Source: Alloascoidea africana (Eukaryota; Ascomycota; Alloascoideomycetes; Alloascoideales; Alloascoideaceae). Taken from it: 64,000 nucleotides of DNA. A program made the position numbers and the translations under genes. Positions 33,286 to 46,012 of the stretch are shown here, in pieces. The notes under the pieces were generated by a model. The model did not search any database and was not told the origin of the DNA. It was given only the letters and a program-made list of their open reading frames with translations. The DNA lies in contig JAKTTT010000037.1 of the NCBI GenBank assembly GCA_030581615.1, positions 62,001-126,000 on the forward strand, read 5' to 3'. Each line of letters starts with the position of its first letter. The stretch's first letter is position 1.

Positions 33286-36200
33286 TTTTTTTATTGTTTT
33301 TTTTTTTGATTTAAGGATGGGGTATTTCAAGATGTATAGTTAGGTGATGTAGCTGTGCACGAACAGTTGATTTGTGTTGGTATTTCAAACGTTTTTGATT
33401 TCACATGCTATGTCAATTTCAACGGCGCTAATCCTGCTGACCGTAGTTCCGTTTGCAAGCATTTAAAATAGAAAGGCATCATAAGCCCCGCCAGATGGAA
33501 AGTAATCAGCAAGTATTGCTGTAACCCATGTTTGGAGGCTCAGATTTTAATCGCTGACTGGAGTATAGACCAGAAATCATCTCAAATGTATTGGCATTAA
33601 GATGATGCATTATTAGAGTGTAACCCCAGATTTGTGAAACATCTAGAGTCGGTGGTCAGTATCCTCAAAAAGAATAATTAAGAAAATTGGACGCAATTTA
33701 ACACAAAAGGAGACAAATCCACAGGGAAAGAAAAAGACCAATCCCCTGTCATCATTGACTGGTTAGATCAGTTTGCCTTTTATAATCTGAGCATTCAGCA
33801 GACTCCAAGCATCGACATCTTGAACTGATAATATTTAAGTCATCTTACTGAATTATGGTTATTCCTGATTGCATCTGTCTCTATAGCTGTACTCAGTCTC
33901 TTTTGTTAACCTATACCGTAGAATGCTTCCGCAAGATTAGCCTTAAAAGTTTAGAACCATACAGTTTGCATATTTCGTAATACTTGAACAAACAGTAAAT
34001 ATTCTTGGTCTTACCCGTCATTTTTAGATATAGATCCATCAAGTTCGCTTGTTTATTACTTCTTAGTACCCCTGACTATGGCTGCGTATCCTAGAAGTTA
34101 AAAATATTTGAAGGGTTCTAAACTAAATCAAAAGGTGGCTTTCAAAGGTCTCCTACTTGCAAATATCAAAAGTTATTATCCCTAAAGCTGTGATTTGAAT
34201 CTAAAACCGGTTCAATACATATTCTGCTTATGAAGCCAATCATTTGTTTTACGACCAGTATATCAAAGCTAAAAATACTGGTAGGACGGTGAACCTGGTC
34301 AAATTAAATGCTCCAAAATTATTTCAGTTTGTCGACTTGGCCGAACAGCATCTGTAGACTTTTGTGATTAAAGACGTTCAAATTCAAAATACATGTAGAA
34401 CCATTGTAAACAGAGTGCTCATATGCCCAGTGATCTACAAAATGGAATTCTCTTTAGATCAGTGTCCCCCGCAACTAATAAACAAGCTCTGTTTTGTGTT
34501 TCTTCAAACATAACAGATTAGGGATGATCCTGGAAATACGAGAACTTATGCACTCCTTGAAATGGTATGGATCTTTTCTTTGCGATAAGTTTCTAGCCAA
34601 TAAAGAGGGGTAAAACCAATTCTTAAAATGGGTAGGATCTAAACTGTCTAATTTCCAGAGCAGTTATAATACTTGAGAAGCGAACTGTTGCTCTGATTGT
34701 TAATTACAGCAGTTGGGAGTAGAGGAAGAGAAGGTTATCAATCTCAAAGCTCTGACCTAAAAAGTCGAGGATATTTCAGGCTATAGAAGAGCATTACTTT
34801 AAATAAAGTAGCACTACAAATTAGCCGTAACCACGGAAAGTTCAAAGCTCAAGCTTGCACTAAAGAAATAAAAAATTCCTAGATGATAGGAGGAACTTTG
34901 ACATTGAGTTGTTAGCACCAGTTTCAACAGCGTGGTATTAAATTTAGACAGAAAAAAGTACTGAATTCAATAGAACCAGCCTTTTGCCATTTGCATATTA
35001 ATGTCAACTTAACTGCCATACTACGAGCTATAGAACTGTTTCTAACGACACGGCATTCGCACCTCAAGGTACTGGTAGGGCTCGCAGATACAAAATAGAA
35101 CTGTAAAAGATAAAATGTCTTAAAGGTGTATTGGGAATTGTAGATCCTAACAATTGCGATATATTTATTACAAATATCATTTCATTTTGTTTTTGAGAAG
35201 AGTGTTGGAATAGCCGAGAAGCATAGATGTCTCACTTTGTAGGTTATTTTGGCGCAAGGCTGATAGCTGCGTACCATACTACTCTGTTTTAAATCTTAAC
35301 ATTAATGCTTTTACCCAAATTCCAAATTTAAGGTTATGCAGGGCCACTGTAACTACAAATAGGGAAGTAATTATTGCTCCAAATACAATGTACTGAGGAG
35401 ATCTTAGTCGGTTCAAAAGGTGTAACAAGAGGTTTTTTCCGGTTCAATTACTTATAATCATATAAAAAGCGTTATTTTACAATTTTATAGTTGATGAATT
35501 GAACTCCTTTAGCTTATGCCGACCCAAGTCAATCGTCAGCCTGACTCTATACTGGCTCTAAGACCCTCGCTTTATTCTTTTCCTGACCAAATTAGATTGA
35601 TTACATCAACAATCGTTGCTCCGTCCTTCTTGCCCGACTAAAGAGAATTTCTAGATAGAGTCTCGTACTCCGTGTGCATTAATTTTAATATTCAATTCTA
35701 TCATAAACCTGTCAATCCCTTTGAAATCCGCTCTCAGCACTTTGAGCCCTGGACTTGTTTCCGCTTCGTCCTCAGTGAACGCAAAAAGCATTCATATATA
35801 AGATCAGGCCACCTAGACAGTTTTAAAAAGACGATGAAGAATGCCTGGATCGGTAACCATATGACTTTATCAGCATGGTACGAGTGTTCTCTGACTGAAT
35901 AAATTAGGCCTCTCATTGTTAGGGCCTGTTATCGGAGTTACCATTATCACGTTAGTTCATAAAGGTCGAAGGTATCCATATTCTTATGAGCAACATAATA
36001 AGACAAAGCCACACTACTCATAATCTCACAGTAATCATGTCTGCATTATAGCCTTCTTCTAGAGGCAGTTGTGATAATTCAATGACTGTCCCAACGCAAG
36101 AGAAAGTTGCTATGTCATGATTTTGGAAGCTTGTGAACTAGAGGCGTAAGCCAATTAGGTGTTTTTCAAAGGCTAGAATACTCTGGGTTATTATTTATCT

Positions 36201-37325
36201 TAAGAGGGTGAGGATAAGGCAGAGGACTATAGTTCAATTCTATCTTTGAACGCCAATATTTTGTGCTATGCAATTGGGAGACTCCGTTCCTTTTGCTGTG
36301 ACCCAAACTTTAAATAGAAAACTTCTGCATTGCTAATCCACCTTTTTTTTTCTATTTTCAAAAATTATGGCACAGTCCGCCCCAACTAGCGACAGGTTAA
36401 TCCTAAAATCTTCGCCGTCGGTTTTTGAGAAAAGCGGTACATACGGGATAAAACGCCTCCATTCGTCCTCGTTATCATCTGGGTATACATATTAAAATCT
36501 TTGGTCACTCATCTAACATAATAGAGCGATCGATTACGAAATATGGATAATGCTGTTCGACTTGCCTATCCAATCACAAATATTCTCGAGAAGAAGAGCA
36601 AAGCTGGTAACCTGGTACTATTGGCTCGCTTAGATCCCACAAGGAACAAATTAAACATGGGGTCCTTAAAGAAAAAACCGATTTATAAAGCTATGTGGCC
36701 ATCTAGAGCGGTCCACTATGAAAGAATCTGTACCAATTAAGGACAAGGACGCAAGATGGCAGAACGATTCACTTACAATTCCACAAAATCGACCAAACGT
36801 GAGGTACTGCCATGATGTGTTCCACCCAGTTTCAATTTCATTTCTACTCTGGTATAAGTATATTGATGATACTTTTGAAAGTCCTTTGAATTCTATAAGG
36901 CTACCTGAACTCCGCGCAATTTAGATACAGAAGATATTAATATAGCTTGATCATTTAAACGAGCTACAAACCCATCTCTAGCATGAAAAATAACCATGAA
37001 TTATCATCAGCAGAATTCACGACAGAAACCCTTTCTGAAGCATAAATATCCATCATCTCCACCATACTCTGGGCCCATTAAACTCTATCTATCATCCCTC
37101 AAATCATCATACTTCTTGTTCCTAAACTTTTCCAATTCTCGCAGTATTGTTATTATAAAGCGACATTGTTCATATAATAATACGGACCAGCCGTTAGATA
37201 GAATTATAGTTTGAAAACATCGAGACATATTTATTTGGAGTGAGTGCACTGATACTAATACTCTTACAACTGCAATATTCTGACTGCAGGCTTCCATTGG
37301 TTTATTTTCTCAGTGTTACAAATAA
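33286..37325. other. Gene desert with decayed sequence
   Basis: 4 kb, A+T-rich, crowded with stops in all frames. Readable patches without supportable identity include 36367-36495 (ATG frame of 42 codons starting MAQSAPTSDRL, preceded by a T-rich leader), followed at 36543-36740 by a 65-codon frame. Between them GTATAC, TCTAACA and TAG occur as in a 42-nt intron, which is shorter than the 61-70 nt introns seen here. These may be remains of a small gene. A B-box-like GTTCAATTC near 36234 is not accompanied by a foldable tRNA. Confidence 0.5.
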
Positions 37326-37583
37326 ATGGGAATAAATATCAGCATCAAAGACACGCCAAAGTACTCGTTTATTGAGATTAATGGGGACAACTTTTCCTCT
37401 TCAAATCTCGATGTAAGGATGATGTCATTCACCAGTGTGCAACTAGTAAGTCGAGGGGCAGACAAAGAAACAAGACTTATCTCACTGCCTTACAAGCATC
37501 GATATCTGATTGATAAGGTAGACATCTGCTCTTCCGCTGCCATTGTTCGACTTTTGAAGCTGGACAGTAAGAAAAGAAACTAG
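37326..37583 (+). CDS. Orphan small protein, family member B (85 aa)
   Basis: I do not recognise this protein. It is 85 aa and predicted soluble: no signal peptide or membrane segment, alternating hydrophobic pattern suggestive of beta strands, basic C-terminus (DSKKRN). Residue by residue it matches the 85-aa ORF at 46013-46270 at about 59 of 84 positions (70%), including SFIEING, NLDVRM, SFTSV, KHRYLID and RLLKLD. Many DNA differences between the two are silent, for example in the SFIEING and NLDVRM stretches, which points to selection on the protein. It lies on the opposite strand to its three relatives, isolated in a gene desert. The relation to the longer members at 42148 and 44472 is weaker (shared KxKDxxxxY and LPxKxxY patterns). 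Confidence 0.72.
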   Translation: MGINISIKDTPKYSFIEINGDNFSSSNLDVRMMSFTSVQLVSRGADKETRLISLPYKHRYLIDKVDICSSAAIVRLLKLDSKKRN

Positions 37584-39153
37584 GCCTAGACAGGACCATG
37601 GAAATTGATTTAACAATAATATAATCAAATTACACGCATATCTAAAATGGAGAAGGATACAGTCTATTTTATTCAAGTATTTGAGGACACTGCTAGGATG
37701 TTTAAACTTGGTACGCATATTTTGGATCTCATTATTTATTTGTTTATTTATTTTCTTTCATTTGAAGCAGCAGTATTGCCTCAGTTATTACAAAAGCAAA
37801 AGCTCTAAGATTTGTCAGACATTAAAAAGCAAGTTGTTTAGAAGCTCAATACTAAAGGGCAGTATTAAAACAGATAATTTGATATTGAATTGGAGATATC
37901 GCGCTGGATCCAAAAGTGTTGATAAAGGAACTCCAGATGTCCATAACGCCTCTTTTAACTTGTCATTATTATTACTCATCCAGCCAAATCGAGTGGGGAG
38001 ATTGCTTCTATTGGTTTTGATTTGGATAATGATGGATTATTATTGTTCTTTATCTTCTTAATGGAGTATATGTTGAAAAGGTATTAGCCATCAAAATGAT
38101 TCTTTTTGTAAAAAGTTCAGCTTATCTCAAGAATTAGCTTTTAGAAAGAGATAATTAATATCAAAAAGTATTGAAAGTGGTCATTGTAGACGACTCACAG
38201 CAAAATGAGTTATGACCAAAGATTCTAACTGTTTCTAAGGAATAGTCATGTCCACAGCCAAAAGCTAAGAACAAGGGTCCATAAAAAATTACAAAAAGCT
38301 CCCCACATTGAGGATGGAACGGATCTATTTCTTGAAAAAAACATATGAATATGACGCTAGTGGCATCATGCTGAAAATGGGGCACGTATGGGCTTTAAAG
38401 ACCACGGAAATCTCAGAGCCGTGTCATATTTAATCATTTGGTGTTTAGATCATGATCGATGGACTCAGCATCTCTGGAATGTACTACTACATGACCGAAA
38501 ACCACATGCATTCAGCATTGAGTACTACTTTCTATTGGTTGTTTGTTCACTACAGGAGATGCCACAATGCTCCATCTCTTACTTTATTTATTAGATCTTT
38601 TTTTTCTCCTCTGGTGTGCGTGTTAGGTCTTTTATAGTAGTTGATTTGAGTACTATTTATTGAGTTCTTAATTAGCATAAATAAACAGTTAAATAAAAAT
38701 TGTCATATCTTGAGAGAATGCAAAGCTAAAGCAAATTCGCTCTATCCGCAAAGCGCTGTACAAAGAAAGCTGCTTGTTATAAGACGAACATTTCATGATA
38801 AAGAAGTCTAACAATGAATGAGTAACCAATTTATTTTATAACTCATAAATCAAATGCAAACAACAAATTTAAATAGTCATTAATACATATTTTGAAGAAT
38901 AACATATGCTTTTAGTTTTGTTATTCATTTTTTCCCTCTTTTAACCCAGCCAAGTAACAGCATTAACCTTGTAAGCCATACATTGATAAACATATAAACC
39001 CAGTTACCTTTGAACTTTTGAAAACTTATGATAGCCGGGTCATTCGAACAGAGATTCTTAGATTATCCTAGTTCTATGCAGCTTTTCTTGAAATTGAAAA
39101 GCCCCATTTCATAAAAAAGATTAGAACACAACCATCAATTTCGATGGAAAAAG
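37584..39153. other. Gene-poor interval
   Basis: 1.6 kb, A+T-rich. A frame at 37681-38061 starts with TTG and has hydrophobic low-complexity content; one at 38161-38385 (-) has no recognised features. Nothing convincing. Confidence 0.5.
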
Positions 39154-39642
39154 CTAACAATCACATTCTGGCCTGAAATGGTAGCTTTCAGTTGCTGTTA
39201 CAAGAAAACTCGTAATTTCAATCGGGTAATATTCAAAAAAAGATTCCTTTTGAAGTCCACTCTCAACTGCTCTGTTCTTTAACCGCTTCAAACCTTCAAT
39301 AATGCTCGTTAGCATAGCATAGTGCTTTGTGAATAATTTGTTCAGGTCTGTGTTTTTAATAATCCTTTTTAGTATGATTAAAATTGGAATGTTGTCTCTG
39401 ACAACTGCCAAGTCCAGGTCAACAACTCTGCCACCTCCAAACTCTTTGTTATTATCATTAAAGACAGAATACATCCGAAGAGAGTTTAGAGCCGAATCCA
39501 AGCAATGTAGTGTTATGCAGTCTGATTTTCGCCGTTCATCAACAGTGACGAGGATTGCATTTATCAGCTTGCCCCTTGCCTCATCATCAAGTGCAAAACT
39601 TTTCAGAATCTCAAGATTTTTTTCGATCGTTCCGTAGGCCAT
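39154..39642 (-). CDS. Hypothetical helical protein (162 aa)
   Basis: Not recognised. The frame opens with ATG (MAYGTIEKNLEIL) and gives 162 aa with mixed, globular composition and a mostly helical hydrophobic pattern, unlike the low-complexity frames nearby. A segment VVDLDLAVVRDNIPILIILK near residues 72-91 resembles a segment in the 141-aa ORF at 54008-54433 (VVKNDLPVLSTLK). The following part (KRIIKNTDLNKLF, IIEGLKRLKNR) loosely recalls TFIIS N-terminal-like helical bundles, but I would not rely on this. It ends in a Cys-containing tail (RPECDC). It sits amid the orphan family cluster and may be lineage-specific. Confidence 0.5.
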   Translation of the reverse strand: MAYGTIEKNLEILKSFALDDEARGKLINAILVTVDERRKSDCITLHCLDSALNSLRMYSVFNDNNKEFGGGRVVDLDLAVVRDNIPILIILKRIIKNTDLNKLFTKHYAMLTSIIEGLKRLKNRAVESGLQKESFFEYYPIEITSFLVTATESYHFRPECDC

Positions 39643-42147
39643 AATAAACTTATGTTATTCTCGTTTGTGACAGTTAGGATACAGCAACAACGAAAGTATG
39701 AGAGCTTTAAGGTAATCTGGTCGTGCCGAGGCATATGGGCAAAGTAGGTTAGCACTTCTAAAAAGATCCCTTTTCTTGCTAAAGAAGAATAATAATAAGC
39801 ATACAACTTTGAATGGGGTTGAACAAGTTTTTATACTTCCCCGTGTATTTTTTTTTCATTATTCATCATTCACCAGTTGCCACTGTTTTTGTGATCCCGG
39901 AATGAACAACTGTCTTTAGTGATACCATAGTCATAAGCTCAGACATCTTTTGGCTCCTATTATTTTTACATTGCCCTTCGCTCGGCCTGAATAACTGAAT
40001 TTGGAGTCACCGAAACTCTTGATCACTCAAAAATTGTGTTACTCTATCTTTCCCTTTTTTTTTTTTTTCTAATCTCTTTCTTCGAACTTTTGATCTGTAC
40101 TAATCACCGACCTCGTAGAATCATCTACACAGAGCACCCCCGTACCCTTTGCTACTTGCGCCACTTTGTAGCTCTACGAAACCAAGGAAATAAATTATCA
40201 AATCAGTAGTATGGGTACTATCGTAAAGAACCCCCAGCTCCTGCCATGTTATGCGCAGCAGTCAATGGCTACCATAAACCTTGGGTTTTTACAAAAACAC
40301 GAGAGTATTATTCTATTATGTTAATAGTTTTCTGCTTTGTTGTTACCAGATTAATTGTGGCCCCTAACAGGCACTCAAGCTGAGCTTCAAGTTTCAGGAA
40401 GATGGCACCGAAGAGCTTTGAAAAAGGATCCTGCTCATAGGTGAGACATTCTTTTCTTGCATTCCATGCTAGGCAAAAATTCCTTCTTCCCCTCCCCCTG
40501 AAATCAAGGAGGGCAAAAGAATGTTTGTATTTGTGTGATCCCAGACATGGCTCCCAAGGGAATATTTGGTAATGTGTTTGATTGTCCGATCCACTCAATG
40601 ATCAACTGCTCCGTCTTTCGTATGTGTCAGCATTCGTGACAGATAAATTTGATCTTGTTTCTCACGGTGGCAAAGAGCCAGGTATTGAATAATTGCGTCG
40701 TAAACCGAGTAACTGGAGAAACGTTCAGGGGGAGAAGAAGTTGGCTAGCCTCTAAACTTGCTGACCCACTATAAACTACTCAGAGCCATAATGGATTTTT
40801 ACTAATGAACATATCTCAGCGAGAAGAGTAAAGGCAGCTTTATCCAATATGTTACACTACCAAATCAAAAGATATAATTATTTCATAGTTACAGATTTTA
40901 TAATGATGGTCGTTTTAATGCTTGATCCATCAGCAACCCGAAGAGGTACTCTTGAATCACCCAACTTGATAGACACAATTTGAAGTTGGATGCCAACGTA
41001 TTACAGAATAATTCAGACCGTTTAATGGAATTAGGGAGACGACATACCGCATACTCTCGTATATCTTTCTTATTTCATTTATTGTTCAGGATCAATTTAG
41101 ATGTAAATTGAGCTGTTTCACAACTTTAATTCGCGCTAACCGATCAGTACAAGCAGACATCAGCGTTTATAGACTCTGAAGGGAAATGCCTCGATTTTTA
41201 TGATTTTCAGGGACCTATCCCAGAAATAAAAAGAAAAAATAAACTACTCAACTCTGAAACATTTGTATATTTATATATTTTTTTTTTGACACATATAAAA
41301 TTGTGCTTTTTGACAGACCGGCCATTTCTAGAAAGACATGACTGTTGACAGTTACAAATTACGCTTCTGGACTTTTTGGAAACTAGAGTCACATTCACTT
41401 CGAAACGCCATTCTTTTCAGAAGGCATCAAACTATTCTTTTACCCCAAACATAGTTTTCCTCTTGCATTCTTCTTTTAAGCAATCTGAGATTTCTCAATG
41501 ACGGTTAGCATTCATTTATAGCGTATTTCTAAGGAAGACGAAATCAAACAAAAATCAACTGAAAAAAAGGCATTTGCTTCCTACTCGTAATATTCTGCTG
41601 AAACATTAAATCGCTCTGCGGCTTTGGAAAGAAACCGATTCGGTGTCATTTGACTCATGTGGAGATGTGAAGGGGCAATCATAAACGCTTTGTCTAGATG
41701 CTTCAGATCAAGACAATAATATTAATAATATCAATAATAGAAACAGTTCGCTAAACAAAACATATAATGTAACTATACCATATTCGTACACACACATGTC
41801 AAAAAGAGAGGGAAGATGCAGTCCTGAGTACTGCCAAAGATTCAAAGTTGTAACACAGCCAAAGTTGACAAAAAAGTAGGGGATCTTAATTTATTCACCT
41901 GCCAACAGAAGTATTGATTGTAGAAAAGAAACAATTCGATCTCAACGTTGTGGAAAACATAAAGTCAGTGATCGTATTAAGCATAATCTTAAAGCCTCAG
42001 AAATGAGTCTTATATCTGGGGGTGATGGTTTATTTTTCCTTCTTTTAGCTTGTAGAGGCAAGAGGCTATAAGCACGATCTAACGGTCATGCTTTGTTGCT
42101 CGACTTGGAAATGTTGATCATGAGAAGCAATTCCAAAATCCAAGAGA
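39643..42147. other. Gene-poor interval
   Basis: 2.5 kb. A T-run occurs near 40050-40068. A minus-strand frame at 40308-40598 reads like protein in its second half but opens with TTG. A frame at 41207-41398 (-) is short and Cys/Lys-rich. No RNA gene, tRNA or recognised domain found. Confidence 0.5.
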
Positions 42148-42987
42148 TCATAGTATCCTAGGTCCACCATAATTCATCCTATTTTCCGGCGGGATTATTG
42201 GCTGGTGGTTTGCACCATTCAAATGTGCAATATTGACTGCGCGTGGCCCTCCCATTTCATGACCTGCTTGATTTCGCTGCTGTGCCAGTGCTTCCTGATA
42301 CTGTTGATACTGTTGATGGAGCTGCTGCTGCCTCATTTTCTCTTGCAGTGCCAGCAACTGTTGCTGCTGCTGCTGCTGTTGTTGTTGTTGTTGTTGTTGC
42401 TGCTGCTGCTGCTGCTGTTGTCGTTGAAGAAGCAATTGATGATGCAGTTGTCGCTGCTGTTGCTCATGCTGTAACTGCCTGAGCTTGATTTCAGCTTCAG
42501 AATTAGGTCTCGACAATTGTTTTGCACGCTTAAGATGCGCGCCAGGAACTTCTAGTCTCTCACGTCCCTGAGCAGGATGAACGAACGGATGGGCAACATT
42601 TGAGTTTGCAATTGGGACAAATCTAGGGTTTTCGTGTACTACTTTAGGACTGATGATTGGCACTGCCATCCCAGCTGGATTCAGAGCGTCTCTATTATGG
42701 CCATGGTGATGTGGTTGCTTACTTTGGCTTTTCATCAATTTTATAAGAAGGTCGTTAGTTTGTTGTTTTGTATTGACCGTAAACACGGTGATGGTAGGGA
42801 TTTGCATGTTTGTTTGATACATCCACTTAGAGGGCAACACGATGGTATAACGCGATCCATTTTTTGCAATAAGTATTAGCTTTTGTGGAGGTCGGAAGCT
42901 GATTTTAAAGTTTTCAACGTTGTAACCACGGACTTGGACACAAAAATAGTCCTTATCGTAATCTTTGAATTTTACGTATATCGGCAT
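42148..42987 (-). CDS. Orphan protein with polyglutamine tract, family member C (279 aa)
   Basis: Not recognised. Residues 1-90 (MPIYVKFKDYDKDYFCVQV onward) form a beta-rich domain that appears related to the small ORFs at 37326, 44472 and 46013: shared features are the opening I-x-V/I-K-x-K-D pattern, VRGxN, a central basic turn and LPSKWxYQ. After this come a low-complexity linker and a glutamine-rich region with 21 consecutive Gln (encoded at 42358-42420 by mixed CAA/CAG). A Q/H/L-rich coiled-coil-like segment and a Pro/Asn-rich C-terminus (NRMNYGGPRIL) follow. Such Q-rich tails occur in yeast regulators and RNA-granule proteins, so a regulatory or condensate role is conceivable but is not shown. 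The start is the only in-frame ATG before the domain. Confidence 0.72.
   Translation of the reverse strand: MPIYVKFKDYDKDYFCVQVRGYNVENFKISFRPPQKLILIAKNGSRYTIVLPSKWMYQTNMQIPTITVFTVNTKQQTNDLLIKLMKSQSKQPHHHGHNRDALNPAGMAVPIISPKVVHENPRFVPIANSNVAHPFVHPAQGRERLEVPGAHLKRAKQLSRPNSEAEIKLRQLQHEQQQRQLHHQLLLQRQQQQQQQQQQQQQQQQQQQQQLLALQEKMRQQQLHQQYQQYQEALAQQRNQAGHEMGGPRAVNIAHLNGANHQPIIPPENRMNYGGPRIL
42358..42420 (-). repeat. CAG/CAA repeat, 21 glutamine codons
   Basis: Uninterrupted run of CAA and CAG codons inside the 279-aa orphan ORF, flanked by further Gln/Leu/His-rich sequence. Mixed codons suggest selection for glutamine rather than simple slippage alone. Confidence 0.9.
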
Positions 42988-44471
42988 TTCAAAGATCTAC
43001 CTCTGTTAAAAGTGACAAAGTGAGAACTCTAAACAGGAGAAGGTTCCCTTTATACCTTGAGTTGAAAACCTGGATGAGCTTTGAGTAAAAGTAAGTCAAA
43101 ATCTGTTGTTCTCCTACTTCGATGGGAAAAGAGAGGAGGGAAAAGATTTGGTATCAAGAGTCCAGCTTGTTTAAGTGGTGGTTCAGTTCAATTATTGATT
43201 GCAATTAATTGCAATGAGTTCAGGAATGTAAACAGTCACTCACTTCAGCTTGGACTAAAGTGGCGATTCTGGCTGGCTGACCAAGGGTGCTTCCAAAAAC
43301 TAAAGAGAAAAGAGAGATTGTGATGAAAAAAGACTAGTTTGTTTAACAACAAACAAAACAAGCTGCTCCATTCCCATTTGCTACGCCTGAACCAGCAAGC
43401 CAGTCGTATCATCTGAAGCACGCATATGAAAAATATTTTATTAATAGAGCACTCTTTATTATTTCTAGCAATATACACAAGCCATTATGGTTTGGGATTA
43501 TTCAAAACCAGATCCAGTACTAAATAGAAGCCAAACATCTTTTTGTCTCATATTCGACCCCAATATAAAAGGTGTCGACAGGCCTTGAACGGAGAAGTTG
43601 GATGCAAAGATGCAGTTAGTGCCGTTTTAGGAGTTTATTCGAGAAAACTGTCACTGACTTTGTCAGAAAACTTGGCGCCAGCATTTAGTGGTAAGTATCT
43701 ATCGGTAGATATTGTGGCAGATTGGGTTGTTTCTACTTCTGCCCAAGATCCTATCCTCAGTGATTGATAGATTTACAAAACCAGACTTATGCAAATATTC
43801 CACGAGGCTGGTGTGTGTTTCCTGAACGTGCGATTGAACTCTGGAATCAAGAAGAAAAAAGCAAGTAAAACCATATGGCATCAAGCCTTAACTATTTCCT
43901 TGGTTATTATCTGATAAGACAAGTGATCCGCTTTCACCAGCCCTCAATCATCTTTGCTTCTTTTTTTCCGGGGATAGAATGAGAGAAGGAAATCTAGATA
44001 TAATAGAAACCGATTTATGTGGGATGAAGGACAAGCATAAAATGGATCTTGATCCGAATCTAATTTTGAGCTTTTGAGCTTGGCTGAGGGTCCGAAAGCC
44101 TAGCCTCTGTTCACATACCCATGCGGGCTCAATTAAATCATTTGTGAGTGTCGCTGTACAACAGGAACATGACCTCCTATCCAGAAGGTCATTCCGGGTG
44201 GCAAAAAATGTTTTTGTCATTCTGCTGATCTCAAATCCTAGATTAATATGAAATGGACTCCAAGCATTTATCTCGAATTTTAAAAACAAGCTTCAGCAAA
44301 CCAAAACTTTACTAATATAGCACCAAAATTGCAATGACATAGAACTCATTATTCAAAAAAGGTCATACACTTCAAAAACTAAACAAGCCGTCAAGATTGA
44401 AAACATTTATGCAAAACAAAACATAACAAAAAAAAACATAGCAGAATACAGCATTACCTTTAATCAAACAA
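42988..44471. other. Gene-poor interval
   Basis: 1.5 kb between two minus-strand orphan genes. The first 100 bp or so is likely the promoter of the poly-Q gene. The frames at 43543-43767 (+) and 43948-44289 (-) have no recognisable features. Nothing else seen. Confidence 0.5.
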
Positions 44472-44765
44472 TTAGCCTGTTCCAGCAACATTAACAAACA
44501 GTTTTAATCTGTTCTGCCCCACTTCAGCAGAAACCTTTCCATCGTATTGCCAGATAGAAGGCAGGTAAATGTAGTAATGGTCTTCAGGTCTGTCCTTTTT
44601 GCTCAACACAATTCTCGAGTATGATCTCTGTTTGTCATAGAGAATGTCAACAGACTGTATGTCTGCAGATGACCCCCTCACATCAATGCTAATGAAATGT
44701 AGATATGTGGAGTTTGCATAGGTGTAATCCATATCTATCTTAAACATTCGCGGATTTAGCATCAT
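44472..44765 (-). CDS. Orphan small protein, family member D (97 aa)
   Basis: Not recognised. 97 aa from the first ATG (MMLNPRMFKIDMDYTY); the open frame extends further up only with a TTG start. Strongly alternating hydrophobic pattern suggests a small beta sandwich. Similarity to the poly-Q ORF at 42148: ISIDVRGSSADI compares with CVQVRGYNVENF, and YYIYLPSIWQY compares with YTIVLPSKWMY, with the same spacing of about 30 residues between the two blocks. Members at 37326 and 46013 keep the LP-x-K-x-x-Y part. No signal peptide or membrane segment. Same strand as the members at 42148 and 46013. Confidence 0.6.
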   Translation of the reverse strand: MMLNPRMFKIDMDYTYANSTYLHFISIDVRGSSADIQSVDILYDKQRSYSRIVLSKKDRPEDHYYIYLPSIWQYDGKVSAEVGQNRLKLFVNVAGTG

Positions 44766-46012
44766 CTTGGCGATTAAGTGTGTTTGTAGTATAAATGGTG
44801 AGTGCAGAGATCTCTCTAGTACGGCTACCAACCCAATCTTGAGCGTACTAAGAGTCTGAATGAAAGTTCGACCTTAGTTGGAATGTTCTGTGCTAAAGGT
44901 TTTTAACAATACCAGCGAAGAAGTATCGTGGGTACCGACAAGAAGATAAGAGTCCAGGATAAGGAGGTAGAACAAAACTCCAAGGGTCGAATTGAAGTAG
45001 GGAGGTATGAGAATGTGACACAATATTGTGTCTTTTGCTCTCATTTCAGCAGGATTTCCTCCAAGCCCTTGCCAAACAGGAAAGTTGCCATAATCGTTGA
45101 AACTCCCATGTCTGAGCACCATATTTCCAGAGTTTACCAGAAGCCATAGGTACAACAATACCCATTCAACAATGTGAATCAAAAGTTTCTCCGTCAATGT
45201 CCGTGGACGGTGTTCATGACATCAGACACCAAATATTACAGCTAGCATCTGCAGGACATAATAATTTCGCCCTTCTTTGCCAACAAAGCAATTTGAGAAA
45301 GTAGACATTATAGCATATGCCGATGCCATCACCTTCAAAATCTCAGTAACACTGCACATCTCGTTTTTCAGCGCCAGACAGACAATCCGGCTGGATAAAG
45401 AGCGTGTGATACTGACATTTATGCAAAAATTGAAAAACAAATGGCGTAACAAACTGAAAGAGTCTTGTTCAAGATAGTAATGGCCAAGAACAGGAGATAG
45501 TTTTGTGCTCTATAATCAATCAGCGTAGATAGATAAAATAGAAATCTACATGAAAAAGGGAAGCGAGCACATGCGTTACATCCTATTGTCGAGCAATCCT
45601 GCTTCTCTGGGAAAATGTGTAGTACTTTTATTGAAGAAAAAAAAAGTTATCCAAATAATTCTTACAGTTTTACATTTTGAAAGAATTAGACACAAAAATG
45701 CTACATGGTGATAAGACTTCCCCGCACCTTGCCGTTAACCTGTAAAGATGAAAAAAATGAACAAATTGCAAAGCCTACAGTCAGAAAGATAAAAAATAGA
45801 TAAAAAAGGCGACTGCAAACCATCTGTGGGACTGCTCGTTTGGCATTGGCAAGAAAAACTGGGCTGTTGGTATGGTACAGTTCAAAATGGTATTCTGTTC
45901 CTTCAATTTGAAGATTGGGTTAAAAGCCTTAGATTTCAAACAAGTATTCAAATTCATAATAAGCCGAGTGTTGCCTGGAAATAATGTGGTTTAGTGGGAG
46001 CAGTTCAATCCA
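44766..46012. other. Gene-poor interval
   Basis: 1.25 kb. A minus-strand hydrophobic frame (44874-45197) starts with TTG, and a short plus-strand frame lies at 45277-45477. Neither has a recognised product. A-run at 45636-45645. Confidence 0.5.

Noticed and set aside
36204-36270. B-box-like TAGTTCAATTCTAT with trailing GCCA
   Set aside because: No matching acceptor or D-arm upstream.
42205-42482. Leu- or Val/Ala-rich frames on the plus strand
   Set aside because: They are the antisense of the CAG/CAA repeat in the 279-aa orphan ORF.
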